Source: Bacteroidia bacterium (GTDB lineage: Bacteria > Bacteroidota > Bacteroidia > NS11-12g > UBA9320). From it: a stretch of DNA of 5,236 bases. This document shows positions 1 to 5,236 of this stretch, piece after piece (position 1 is the stretch's first letter; each line of letters begins with the position of its first letter). Made by a program: the position numbers and the translations under genes. Under the pieces are notes generated by a model. It was not told the origin of the DNA and ran no database searches. It saw only the letters and a list, made by a program, of their open reading frames with translations. The DNA is taken from assembly GCA_029253325.1 (NCBI GenBank), contig JAQWZS010000036.1, forward strand, positions 1 through 5,236, read 5' to 3'.

Positions 1-642
1 TGTATTGAAAAAAAAGTATTAGCTATTATACCTCAGGGCTCTGGTGATGGTCTAGCACGTTTTTTAGGGCTTACTAAAAACATAGCAACGGATGTTAAAA
101 CCATTTTAACTGGCCATAAAATTCAAATTGATACAGCAGATGTTTCTGATCATTTTTTTATTAATGTTGCTGGTACTGGATTTGAGGCAGAAGTAGCTGA
201 TACGTTTGATAAAGCTGGTAATCGTGGGATATTAGGCTACGTCAAAACTATAGTCAAATTATTTTACCATAAAAAGGAAGAATATGTTTCGTTAACGCTA
301 TCCGATACAAAGATTAAACTTCCATTTTTCAGCTTAAGTATAGCCAATGGAAATCAGTGGGGAAATAACTTCGAAATTGCTAGTAAGGCAGATATTCAAG
401 ATGGTTTATTAGAAATTGCCATCATGAAAAAACCAAAATGGTATCAAATACCTGATTTGATTTTATTCTTAAAAAATAAACGAAAAAAAAGCCCGCTTAT
501 CACTTATTACCAAGCTAATAAAATAACCATTGAACAAGGAGGTGAAACTTGGCATATTGATGGTGAACCTATACAATCAAAAGGCAGAAAAGTAGTTCAT
601 ATATACCCTAAAAGTTTAATCATAATTGTACCCCATGGCTAA
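1..642 (+). CDS. Diacylglycerol kinase / YegS-family lipid kinase, C-terminal part (5' end outside window)
   Basis: The reading frame is open from base 1 to a TAA at 640-642 and gives 213 residues. Family members are about 290-300 residues, so roughly the first 80 are missing, including the expected GGDGT nucleotide-binding motif. Family signatures that are visible (fragment numbering): GSGDGLAR at 13-20, the counterpart of the usual GTGND/GSGNGLAR loop; NVAGTGFEAEVA at 55-66; a conserved stretch at 117-139 ending DIQDGLLEI; and HIDGEP at 185-190, matching the C-terminal DGE motif of the beta-sandwich domain. These enzymes use ATP to phosphorylate diacylglycerol or related lipids on the inner face of the membrane; the substrate here cannot be told from sequence. 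No transmembrane helix or signal peptide is seen in this part. The loop has Asp where Asn is usual. The gene's end overlaps the next gene by 8 bp, which suggests co-transcription. The family call is firm; the exact substrate is unknown. Confidence 0.9.
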   Translation, partial: CIEKKVLAIIPQGSGDGLARFLGLTKNIATDVKTILTGHKIQIDTADVSDHFFINVAGTGFEAEVADTFDKAGNRGILGYVKTIVKLFYHKKEEYVSLTLSDTKIKLPFFSLSIANGNQWGNNFEIASKADIQDGLLEIAIMKKPKWYQIPDLILFLKNKRKKSPLITYYQANKITIEQGGETWHIDGEPIQSKGRKVVHIYPKSLIIIVPHG

Positions 643-1006
643 AAAGAAAATGCAAAAACTTGATTTGAATAATTTTTTTATTCAAAACAAACAAGAAGAA
701 GGTTTCAAAGTTCTTCAAGAAAATGACAATGAAGAATCTGAGAATATAGCATCTCTTCCCACCAATGCTCAGAAGCTGTTTGTAAGAAAAGAAAAAAAAG
801 GAAGAGGTGGCAAAACAGTAACCGTAGTTGAAGGATATCAGGGAAATCCACAGACACTTGAACAACTATGCAAAAAGGTAAAACAACAATGTGGTGTCGG
901 TGGATCTGTCAACCAAAAGACCTTTATAATACAAGGTGACAAAGCAGATCAAGTGGTCAAAATATTGATCAAAGCAGGTTACAATGCGAAAAAAACAACT
1001 AAGTAA
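635..1006 (+). CDS. yciH: SUI1/eIF1-like translation factor (YciH family)
   Basis: This is a 123-residue protein. It has a charged, probably flexible N-terminal part (about 1-48) and a SUI1 domain from about residue 50 to the end. Matching features are the basic RKEKKGRGGKTVT stretch at 51-63, then VVEGYQG, GVGGS at 87-91 and a final IIQGDKADQVVKIL helix region. SUI1-domain proteins resemble eukaryotic eIF1, which helps the small ribosomal subunit judge start codons. Bacterial YciH proteins are thought to affect initiation fidelity, but their role is less settled. I chose ATG 635 because it gives the 8-bp overlap with the upstream lipid kinase gene (ATGGCTAA) and keeps the lysine-rich start. 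An in-frame TTG at 626 and an ATG at 650 are the alternatives. No Shine-Dalgarno sequence is present, so translation may be coupled to the upstream gene. E. coli YciH is slightly shorter, so the length is normal for the group. Confidence 0.9.
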   Translation: MAKKKMQKLDLNNFFIQNKQEEGFKVLQENDNEESENIASLPTNAQKLFVRKEKKGRGGKTVTVVEGYQGNPQTLEQLCKKVKQQCGVGGSVNQKTFIIQGDKADQVVKILIKAGYNAKKTTK

Positions 1007-1013
1007 CCTGCTT
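972..1013. terminator. Perfect 11-bp inverted repeat at the end of the SUI1 gene, possible two-way terminator
   Basis: AAGCAGGTTAC at 972-982 is the exact reverse complement of GTAACCTGCTT at 1003-1013, with a 20-nt A-rich loop. The right arm contains the SUI1 stop codon (1004-1006), and the convergent S74 gene ends at 1031, so this is where transcripts from both sides would need to stop. It is not a canonical intrinsic terminator. The loop is long, and the nearest T-run on the plus strand (1026-1030) starts 12 nt past the stem; on the minus strand only three Ts follow directly. It may instead be an mRNA 3'-end stabilising hairpin or chance. Confidence 0.4.
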
Positions 1014-1030
1014 GTATAAAACAGATTTTT

Positions 1031-1990
1031 CTATCTTGATCCCATTATTTCTTTATTTTTATTGGACTCTAGTTCTGTGATTCTTTCCTCTAACAATTTG
1101 TTTTTTTGATCCAGTTCTTTAATTGCTTCTAAAAGTAGAGGCACCATATTTTGATAAGCCATGCTCAAAGTTTCTCCTTTTTCGATATCCCCTTCTTTGC
1201 CTCCTACTACTTCAGGTAACACTTTCTGTACATCTTGGGCTACAAATCCAATCTGCCTCCCTGCATCTCGATCTTCTTTCCAGTAATAATACACCCCATT
1301 CAACTTATGAATGATAGACAAAGGGTCTTCTATTCCAATAATATCATCTTTAAGCCTTCTGTCTGAAGAATGCTGCCAACCAGCGGTCGTGTATGTGCCA
1401 GTAGTTGAAATCGTACCAACATTCAAATATGCCGTAGCATTCGAAGTATTAATAGATACTGCTCCATCTTGATTAATTGTCATTCTCTTTATAGCTCCGT
1501 CAGGACCATAGGTAGAATTTGTATAAAAATTCATCGAACTTGGTCTTCCACTTCCATTGTAATTATGAGTTGCCTCTATCTCTATACTAGCACATTTACC
1601 GCTTCCCCAAATACTCAAATCATTCGTATGGAAGGATATTCCTCCGACTACATCTCCAACATCAACATTTCCTGTTGCATTGCTTATCATCAGAGTATTA
1701 TCATTGGAAGCTACTGTGGCACTTTTTACTTCCAACCTCGAGAGAGGAGCATCTGTACCTATGCCTACTCGATTGCCCACTGCATCTATTAAGAGGGTTC
1801 CCCCGTCAAAGTCTATTGTGTCAGTGATAGAACATCTAACATATGCAGGCGTAGTTCCATCACCTGAGTATATTCCTCCGCTCCCAGTTTCCCACGATGC
1901 ACCCCAATTCACCTTGGTGAGTACTTGGTTCTGTGCACTCAACAACCCTAAAAAACCAACTAATGTTCCTAATAAAATTTTAACTCTCAT
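1031..1990 (-). CDS. Exported protein with head repeats and C-terminal peptidase S74 (intramolecular chaperone) domain
   Basis: This is a 319-residue protein. Residues 1-20 look like a Sec signal peptide: basic MRVK, a hydrophobic LLGTLVGFLGLL core, and a likely cut near SA/QNQ. The mature part begins with a Gly/Ser/Thr-rich region, then VGNRVGIGTDAPLSRLEV at 71-88, a motif found in trimeric beta-rich fibre and adhesin heads, and a weaker similar stretch near 170-192. The C-terminus from about 207 is an S74 domain: SSDRRLKDDI at 208-217, GFVAQDVQKVLPEVV at 248-262, AYQNMVPLLLEAI at 278-290, then a heptad-like helix to about 312. In phage endosialidase tailspikes and eukaryotic MYRF this domain trimerises, helps fold the fibre and cuts itself off with a Ser-Lys dyad. 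Ser209 and Lys214 have the right spacing, so cleavage before Ser209 is inferred. No lipobox, transmembrane anchor or type IX secretion C-terminal domain is seen. ATG 1990 is chosen because the signal peptide starts there. The target and function are unknown. By eye, GC is higher than in the neighbours. Confidence 0.85.
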   Translation of the reverse strand: MRVKILLGTLVGFLGLLSAQNQVLTKVNWGASWETGSGGIYSGDGTTPAYVRCSITDTIDFDGGTLLIDAVGNRVGIGTDAPLSRLEVKSATVASNDNTLMISNATGNVDVGDVVGGISFHTNDLSIWGSGKCASIEIEATHNYNGSGRPSSMNFYTNSTYGPDGAIKRMTINQDGAVSINTSNATAYLNVGTISTTGTYTTAGWQHSSDRRLKDDIIGIEDPLSIIHKLNGVYYYWKEDRDAGRQIGFVAQDVQKVLPEVVGGKEGDIEKGETLSMAYQNMVPLLLEAIKELDQKNKLLEERITELESNKNKEIMGSR

Positions 1991-2044
1991 AATTCTGTTT
2001 TAATGTTTAAAGGGGCAAGGTTAAGGAGTTATTTCTAAGTCCTA

Positions 2045-2052
2045 CCCCCCCC
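2045..2052. repeat. 8-bp C/G homopolymer upstream of the S74 gene
   Basis: Eight consecutive Cs on the plus strand read as eight Gs toward the S74 gene, 55-62 bp before its ATG. Such a run is unusual in this AT-rich DNA. A weak -7-like sequence, TAACCTTG (one mismatch to TAnnTTTG), lies at 2023-2016 on the minus strand. If it were used, the G-run would sit at or just upstream of the -33 region. Runs in such places in other bacteria change length by slipped-strand mispairing and switch surface genes on and off. That role is only an inference here. Confidence 0.6.
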
Positions 2053-2055
2053 ATT

Positions 2056-2093
2056 TATGATATTGGTCATATTTCTATATGATAAAAGTCATA
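2056..2093. promoter_or_regulatory. Two tandem dyad operator-like sites, TATGA-N6-TCATA, 22 bp apart
   Basis: TATGA-TATTGG-TCATA occupies 2056-2071 and TATGA-TAAAAG-TCATA occupies 2078-2093. Both have perfect 5-bp inverted half-sites with a 6-bp spacer. They share 13 of 16 positions and their centres are 22 bp apart, about two helical turns, so bound dimers would lie on the same DNA face. The 5-6-5 layout is that of CRP/FNR-superfamily sites (classical CRP: TGTGA-N6-TCACA), differing at the second base of each half. The pair lies between divergent genes: the near edge is 66 bp from the S74 start and the far edge is 136 bp from the pckA start. It could therefore control either or both. The regulator family is inferred from architecture only. 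Confidence 0.6.
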
Positions 2094-2104
2094 AGCTAGT
2101 TAGG

Positions 2105-2202
2105 TTGGGTATTAATAAAATTAAGATAAGCTAATCTAAAATTATTATAAATCAATCAAGTTATATAGAACAAACTCACCAATTTTAAAAAACAATACCC
2201 AA
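2105..2202. repeat. 9-bp inverted repeat enclosing an AT-rich stretch upstream of pckA
   Basis: TTGGGTATT at 2105-2113 is the exact reverse complement of AATACCCAA at 2194-2202, with 80 nt of very AT-rich DNA between. If transcription toward pckA starts upstream of 2105, the arms could pair in the 5' leader. Otherwise they could be separated half-sites for a DNA-binding protein. A 9-bp match at this distance can arise by chance in a region this size, so the support is weak. No other gene or RNA is visible in 2094-2228. Confidence 0.3.
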
Positions 2203-2208
2203 GCCAAT

Positions 2209-2216
2209 TACATTTG
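2209..2216 (+). promoter_or_regulatory. Possible Bacteroidota -7 promoter element for pckA
   Basis: TACATTTG fits the Bacteroidota -7 consensus TAnnTTTG exactly. A start site a few bases downstream would leave a leader of only several nucleotides before ATG 2229, or about 20 before ATG 2244. The expected -33 TTG/TTTG about 20 bp further upstream is missing; that stretch is A/T only. The match may therefore be chance and the true promoter may lie further upstream. Confidence 0.25.
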
Positions 2217-2228
2217 TCAGCAACAATA

Positions 2229-3836
2229 ATGTTGAAAAGACCAATGAAGTCACACTATATTACAGATCGAGTTTTTGAACTGGCATCAGAAACCAATAAA
2301 AACTTAAACCTTGACGAACTTTTAAAATACTCCGTTGCAAATGGTGATGGAAAAATTACAAGCACAGGTGCTCTTGCAGGAGATACTGGGAAGTTTACTG
2401 GTAGATCTCCTAAAGATAAATTCACTGTATCTGATGAATTAACTAACGACCAAGTATGGTGGGGAGACATCAACCAGCCTTTTTCTAAAGATAAATTTGA
2501 TGCTTTATTAGAACGAGTAATTCAACACTACGAGGGAAAAGAAATTTTTGTAAGAGATGTCTATGCATGTGCAGACCCAAAATATAGGTTATCTGTAAGA
2601 GTTGTAACTGAAACAGCCTATCAAAACCTATTTGTTCATCACATGTTCATTAGACCAGAAGATAATGAATTGGATAGCATTGAACCAGATTGGGTCATTC
2701 TTGCCACCCCTAGTTTTTTGGCTATTCCAGATCGTGACGGAACAAGACAAGAGAACTTTTCTATCATCGATTTCTCTAAAAAAATATACATCATTGGTGG
2801 CTCAGGATATACTGGGGAGATAAAAAAAGGCATCTTTACCGTTCTTAACTTTACATTACCTGTTGACCATAATGTCTTGAGTATGCATTGTTCAGCAAAC
2901 ATTGGTAAAAACGGTGATGCTGCTGTATTCTTTGGCTTGTCAGGAACTGGAAAAACCACGTTAAGTGCTGACCCTAAACGTAAATTAATTGGTGATGACG
3001 AACATGGCTGGAGCAAGAATAGTATTTTTAATTTTGAGGGAGGCTGCTATGCAAAAACCATCAATTTATCTGAAGAAAATGAACCAGCCATTTGGAAAGC
3101 AATAACTAAAGGTGCATTGGTTGAAAATGTTCGTTTCTTCCCAAATTCAGATGTAGTAAATTATGAGGACGTAAGCGTCACGGAAAATACCCGATGTGCC
3201 TACCCTATAACAAACATCGACAACATTGCATTACCCTCTGTTGGACCACAACCTAACAATATATTTTTCTTAACCGCAGATGCCTTTGGTGTGCTCCCTC
3301 CCATCTCAAAACTTACTCCAGAACAAGCGGGTTACCACTTTATAAGCGGTTACACAGCCAAAGTTGCAGGGACCGAAGAAGGAATTACTGAACCAGTCGC
3401 TACTTTCTCTGCATGTTTCGGAGAAGCATTTATACCGCTTCATCCAGGTAAATATGCAGACATGCTCGGTACTAGAATGAAGGAAAACAATGCAAATGTT
3501 TGGTTGATTAATACCGGTTGGACTGGCGGTCCTTATGGTACAGGGTCTCGAATGAAACTAAAATATACACGTGCAATGCTCGATGCAGCTTTAAATGGAG
3601 ACTTGGATCATGTAGAATACGAAAAACATCCCATATTTGGAGTTCATATACCAACTGAATGTACTAATGTTCCTAGAGAGTTATTAAATCCGAGGAATAC
3701 TTGGGACAATAAGGCTGATTATGACACAAAAGCTAACCACTTAGCAAAATTATTTAATCAAAACTTTGCTAAATATGCTGATGGTGTATCTAAAGAAATC
3801 TTAGATGCTGCACCAAAAACAACTGTTTTAAGTTAG
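2229..3836 (+). CDS. pckA: Phosphoenolpyruvate carboxykinase (ATP)
   Basis: This is a complete 535-residue cytoplasmic enzyme that converts oxaloacetate plus ATP to phosphoenolpyruvate, CO2 and ADP. It drives gluconeogenesis, or runs in reverse to fix CO2 in some fermenting bacteria. ATP-type family marks (numbering from ATG 2229): TGRSPKDKF at 57-65 with the substrate-binding Arg59; GEIKKG with Lys199/Lys200; MHCSAN with His220; the P-loop GLSGTGKTTLS at 236-246 with Lys242; GDDEHGW with the metal/ATP-binding Asp256-Asp257; FNFEGGCYAKTINL at 267-280; and ENTRCAYP with Arg322. Lys200, His220 and Asp257 correspond to the E. coli Mn2+ ligands Lys213, His232 and Asp269, so the enzyme should be active. 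The length matches the family (about 525-540). The frame opens at TTG 2214, but ATG 2229 is preferred; ATG 2244 is also possible, and no Shine-Dalgarno sequence decides between them. The upstream region carries tandem operator-like sites that could give carbon- or redox-dependent control. The stop overlaps the convergent uvrA stop. Confidence 0.97.
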   Translation: MLKRPMKSHYITDRVFELASETNKNLNLDELLKYSVANGDGKITSTGALAGDTGKFTGRSPKDKFTVSDELTNDQVWWGDINQPFSKDKFDALLERVIQHYEGKEIFVRDVYACADPKYRLSVRVVTETAYQNLFVHHMFIRPEDNELDSIEPDWVILATPSFLAIPDRDGTRQENFSIIDFSKKIYIIGGSGYTGEIKKGIFTVLNFTLPVDHNVLSMHCSANIGKNGDAAVFFGLSGTGKTTLSADPKRKLIGDDEHGWSKNSIFNFEGGCYAKTINLSEENEPAIWKAITKGALVENVRFFPNSDVVNYEDVSVTENTRCAYPITNIDNIALPSVGPQPNNIFFLTADAFGVLPPISKLTPEQAGYHFISGYTAKVAGTEEGITEPVATFSACFGEAFIPLHPGKYADMLGTRMKENNANVWLINTGWTGGPYGTGSRMKLKYTRAMLDAALNGDLDHVEYEKHPIFGVHIPTECTNVPRELLNPRNTWDNKADYDTKANHLAKLFNQNFAKYADGVSKEILDAAPKTTVLS

Positions 3837-5236
3837 TCCATTTTCTGCTTCAAATATTGAGCAGTAGATGACTTCTCTGAAATTTTGGGTTGAATCATCT
3901 GTTCAGGTGTTCCCTCAAAAACGAGTTGACCACCTAAGTCTCCACCCTCTGGCCCAAGATCTATCACCCAATCGGCACATTTAACGACATCTAGATTATG
4001 TTCAATAACGACAATACTATGCCCTCTGTCAATTAAGGCATTAAAGGATTTCAGAAGCTTTTTAATATCATGAAAATGAAGACCTGTTGTGGGTTCATCG
4101 AAGATGAATAATACTTTTTCTTTGTATTGCGATTTTGCTAAAAAAGTAGCTAGTTTTATTCGTTGAGCTTCTCCACCACTCAAGCTATTACTACTCTGTC
4201 CAAGTTTAACATAGCCTAATCCTACTTCTTGTAATGGTAATAGTTTATTGATAATTGACTTTTGACCATGAAAGAATTCAATGGCTTCATCAACGGTTAA
4301 ATTCAATACATCATAAATGCTTTTTTGCTTGAACTTAACCTCCAATACTTCTTCTTTAAAACGCTTTCCACTACAATCTTCACAGGTCAGGTGCAAATCA
4401 GCCATAAACTGCATTTCAACGATTTCTTCACCCTCTCCTTGACAGTTTTCGCATCTTCCACCATCCACATTAAACGAAAAATGCTTGGCTTTAAAACCAC
4501 GTTGTTTAGACAATGGCATCGTACTATACAACTCTCGAATTGGATCGTATGCTTTCACATAGGTAACAGGATTACTCCTACTAGACTTACCTATTGGATT
4601 CTGATCAACAAGTTCTGTGGTAGTAATAGAACTAAAGTCTCCTTTTACTTCTTTCACTTCTCCAATTCGTTGTGTACTGTATTGCTGAGTTTCTCTCAAT
4701 AAAGCAGGATACAAAATACCTTTTACGAGTGATGTTTTCCCACTTCCACTAACACCTGTTACAACAGTTAGCGTATTTAGTGGAAAATCTACTGTAAAAC
4801 CTTTCAAGTTATTTTGAGAAGCTCCAACAAGTGTTATTCTGTTATTCCATTTTCTTCGAACTAGCGGAATACTAATTTCTTCATCACCATCTAAGTATTT
4901 GGCTGTTAAAGTGTCTTTTCCTTTAATGTCTTTATACTCACCTGAATACACTACCTGCCCTCCTAAATGTCCAGCCTCTGGGCCCATATCTATAAGATAA
5001 TCAGATGCATTCATGATATCCTCGTCATGTTCTACGACCACAACTGTATTACCACTATTTTTAAGGTCTTGTAAAACAGAAATTAATCGTTCAGTATCCT
5101 TTGAATGAAGACCAATGCTGGGTTCGTCTAATATATAACTACTTCCTACTAGACTACTTCCAAGAGATGTAGCCAAATTTATTCGTTGACTCTCTCCTCC
5201 ACTCAGCGAATTACTCAATCGATTCAATCCAAGATA
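3833..5236 (-). CDS. uvrA: UvrA excinuclease ABC subunit A, C-terminal half (5' end outside window)
   Basis: The frame is open from the right edge to a TAA at 3835-3833, giving 467 residues of a protein usually about 940 long. UvrA is the DNA-damage sensor of nucleotide excision repair; it dimerises, scans DNA and loads UvrB. Visible (fragment numbering): the end of the first ABC ATPase, with signature LSGGE at 11-15, Walker B YILDEPSIGL at 34-43 and EHD at 69-71. The second ABC ATPase follows, with Walker A GVSGSGKTS at 161-169, DQNPIGKSSRSNP with the usual family context, a zinc finger with Cys262, Cys265, Cys285 and Cys288, signature LSGGE at 352-356, Walker B FIFDEPTTGL at 377-386 and the His switch EHN at 412-414. 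All catalytic and zinc residues in this half are intact. The TTG at 5227 is not a start: the frame continues upstream as YLG, which belongs to the conserved sequence before the first signature. Some Bacteroidota carry two uvrA genes, and the visible half does not prove which copy this is. It is convergent with pckA, overlapping by 4 bp. Confidence 0.97.
   Translation of the reverse strand, partial: YLGLNRLSNSLSGGESQRINLATSLGSSLVGSSYILDEPSIGLHSKDTERLISVLQDLKNSGNTVVVVEHDEDIMNASDYLIDMGPEAGHLGGQVVYSGEYKDIKGKDTLTAKYLDGDEEISIPLVRRKWNNRITLVGASQNNLKGFTVDFPLNTLTVVTGVSGSGKTSLVKGILYPALLRETQQYSTQRIGEVKEVKGDFSSITTTELVDQNPIGKSSRSNPVTYVKAYDPIRELYSTMPLSKQRGFKAKHFSFNVDGGRCENCQGEGEEIVEMQFMADLHLTCEDCSGKRFKEEVLEVKFKQKSIYDVLNLTVDEAIEFFHGQKSIINKLLPLQEVGLGYVKLGQSSNSLSGGEAQRIKLATFLAKSQYKEKVLFIFDEPTTGLHFHDIKKLLKSFNALIDRGHSIVVIEHNLDVVKCADWVIDLGPEGGDLGGQLVFEGTPEQMIQPKISEKSSTAQYLKQKMD

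Noticed and set aside
620..865. 81-codon minus-strand frame opposite the SUI1 gene
   Set aside because: It is a Phe/Lys-rich artefact of the A-rich opposite strand with no family signature.
1031..1990. Prophage tail fibre
   Set aside because: The S74 domain suggests phage, but there is a signal peptide, no phage genes are adjacent, and such secreted S74 proteins are common in Bacteroidota.
1469..2003. Open frames on the plus strand opposite the S74 gene
   Set aside because: They are antisense to a well-supported gene, their translations have no recognisable domain, and composition follows the opposite strand's codons.
2007..2054. 15-codon minus-strand reading frame beginning ATG-GGG across the poly-G tract, upstream of the S74 gene
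   Set aside because: It is not in frame with the S74 gene, and adding or removing Gs brings quick stop codons, so no fusion or frame-switch model works; too short to call a gene.
2091..2133. Direct repeat ATAAGCTA at 2091-2098 and 2126-2133
   Set aside because: It is short, AT-rich and not extended on either side; expected by chance in this composition.
2639..3016. 125-codon minus-strand frame inside pckA
   Set aside because: It is antisense to conserved pckA core motifs, including the P-loop, and has no protein-family features.
4325..4702. 125-codon plus-strand frame inside uvrA
   Set aside because: It is antisense to the UvrA zinc-finger region; the conserved protein is clearly on the other strand.
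4728..4756. GKTS instead of GKST at the end of the second UvrA Walker A motif
   Set aside because: Ser/Thr exchange at these positions is conservative and the magnesium-binding hydroxyl is kept, so no functional change is expected.
5225..5227. TTG as the start of uvrA
   Set aside because: The frame continues to the window edge with residues that fit the conserved UvrA sequence, and the protein would lack its whole N-terminal half.

Overview
The window looks like chromosomal DNA of a member of the Bacteroidota (Cytophaga/Flavobacteria/Saprospira-like). It is AT-rich, and no start codon has a Shine-Dalgarno sequence in front of it. One secreted protein pairs short beta head repeats with a C-terminal S74 chaperone domain, a type common in that phylum. 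This taxonomic placement is an inference from style, not from a marker gene.

Layout, left to right. (1) Positions 1-642, plus strand: the C-terminal 213 residues of a diacylglycerol-kinase/YegS-type lipid kinase whose start lies outside the window. (2) Positions 635-1006, plus strand: a small SUI1/eIF1-like (YciH-type) protein that overlaps the kinase gene by 8 bp, so the two probably share a transcript. (3) Positions 972-1013: a perfect 11-bp inverted repeat across the SUI1 stop codon, at the meeting point with the next, convergent gene. (4) Positions 1031-1990, minus strand: a 319-residue exported protein ending in a peptidase S74 / intramolecular chaperone domain with an apparent Ser-Lys self-cleavage dyad. 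(5) Positions 1991-2228: a divergent intergenic region between the S74 gene and pckA. It holds an 8-bp C/G homopolymer, two copies of a dyad-symmetric site TATGA-N6-TCATA spaced exactly 22 bp apart, a 9-bp inverted repeat and a possible Bacteroidota -7 element. (6) Positions 2229-3836, plus strand: a complete ATP-dependent phosphoenolpyruvate carboxykinase (pckA). (7) Positions 3833-5236, minus strand: the C-terminal half of UvrA, convergent with pckA and overlapping it by 4 bp, running off the right edge.

Most genes are housekeeping: lipid phosphorylation, a translation-associated factor, gluconeogenesis/anaplerosis and nucleotide excision repair. They do not form one pathway. The accessory-looking part is the S74 surface or secreted protein and its upstream region. 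I see no sign of a new multi-gene system. The best leads are the tandem operator-like sites and the poly-G tract between the S74 gene and pckA.
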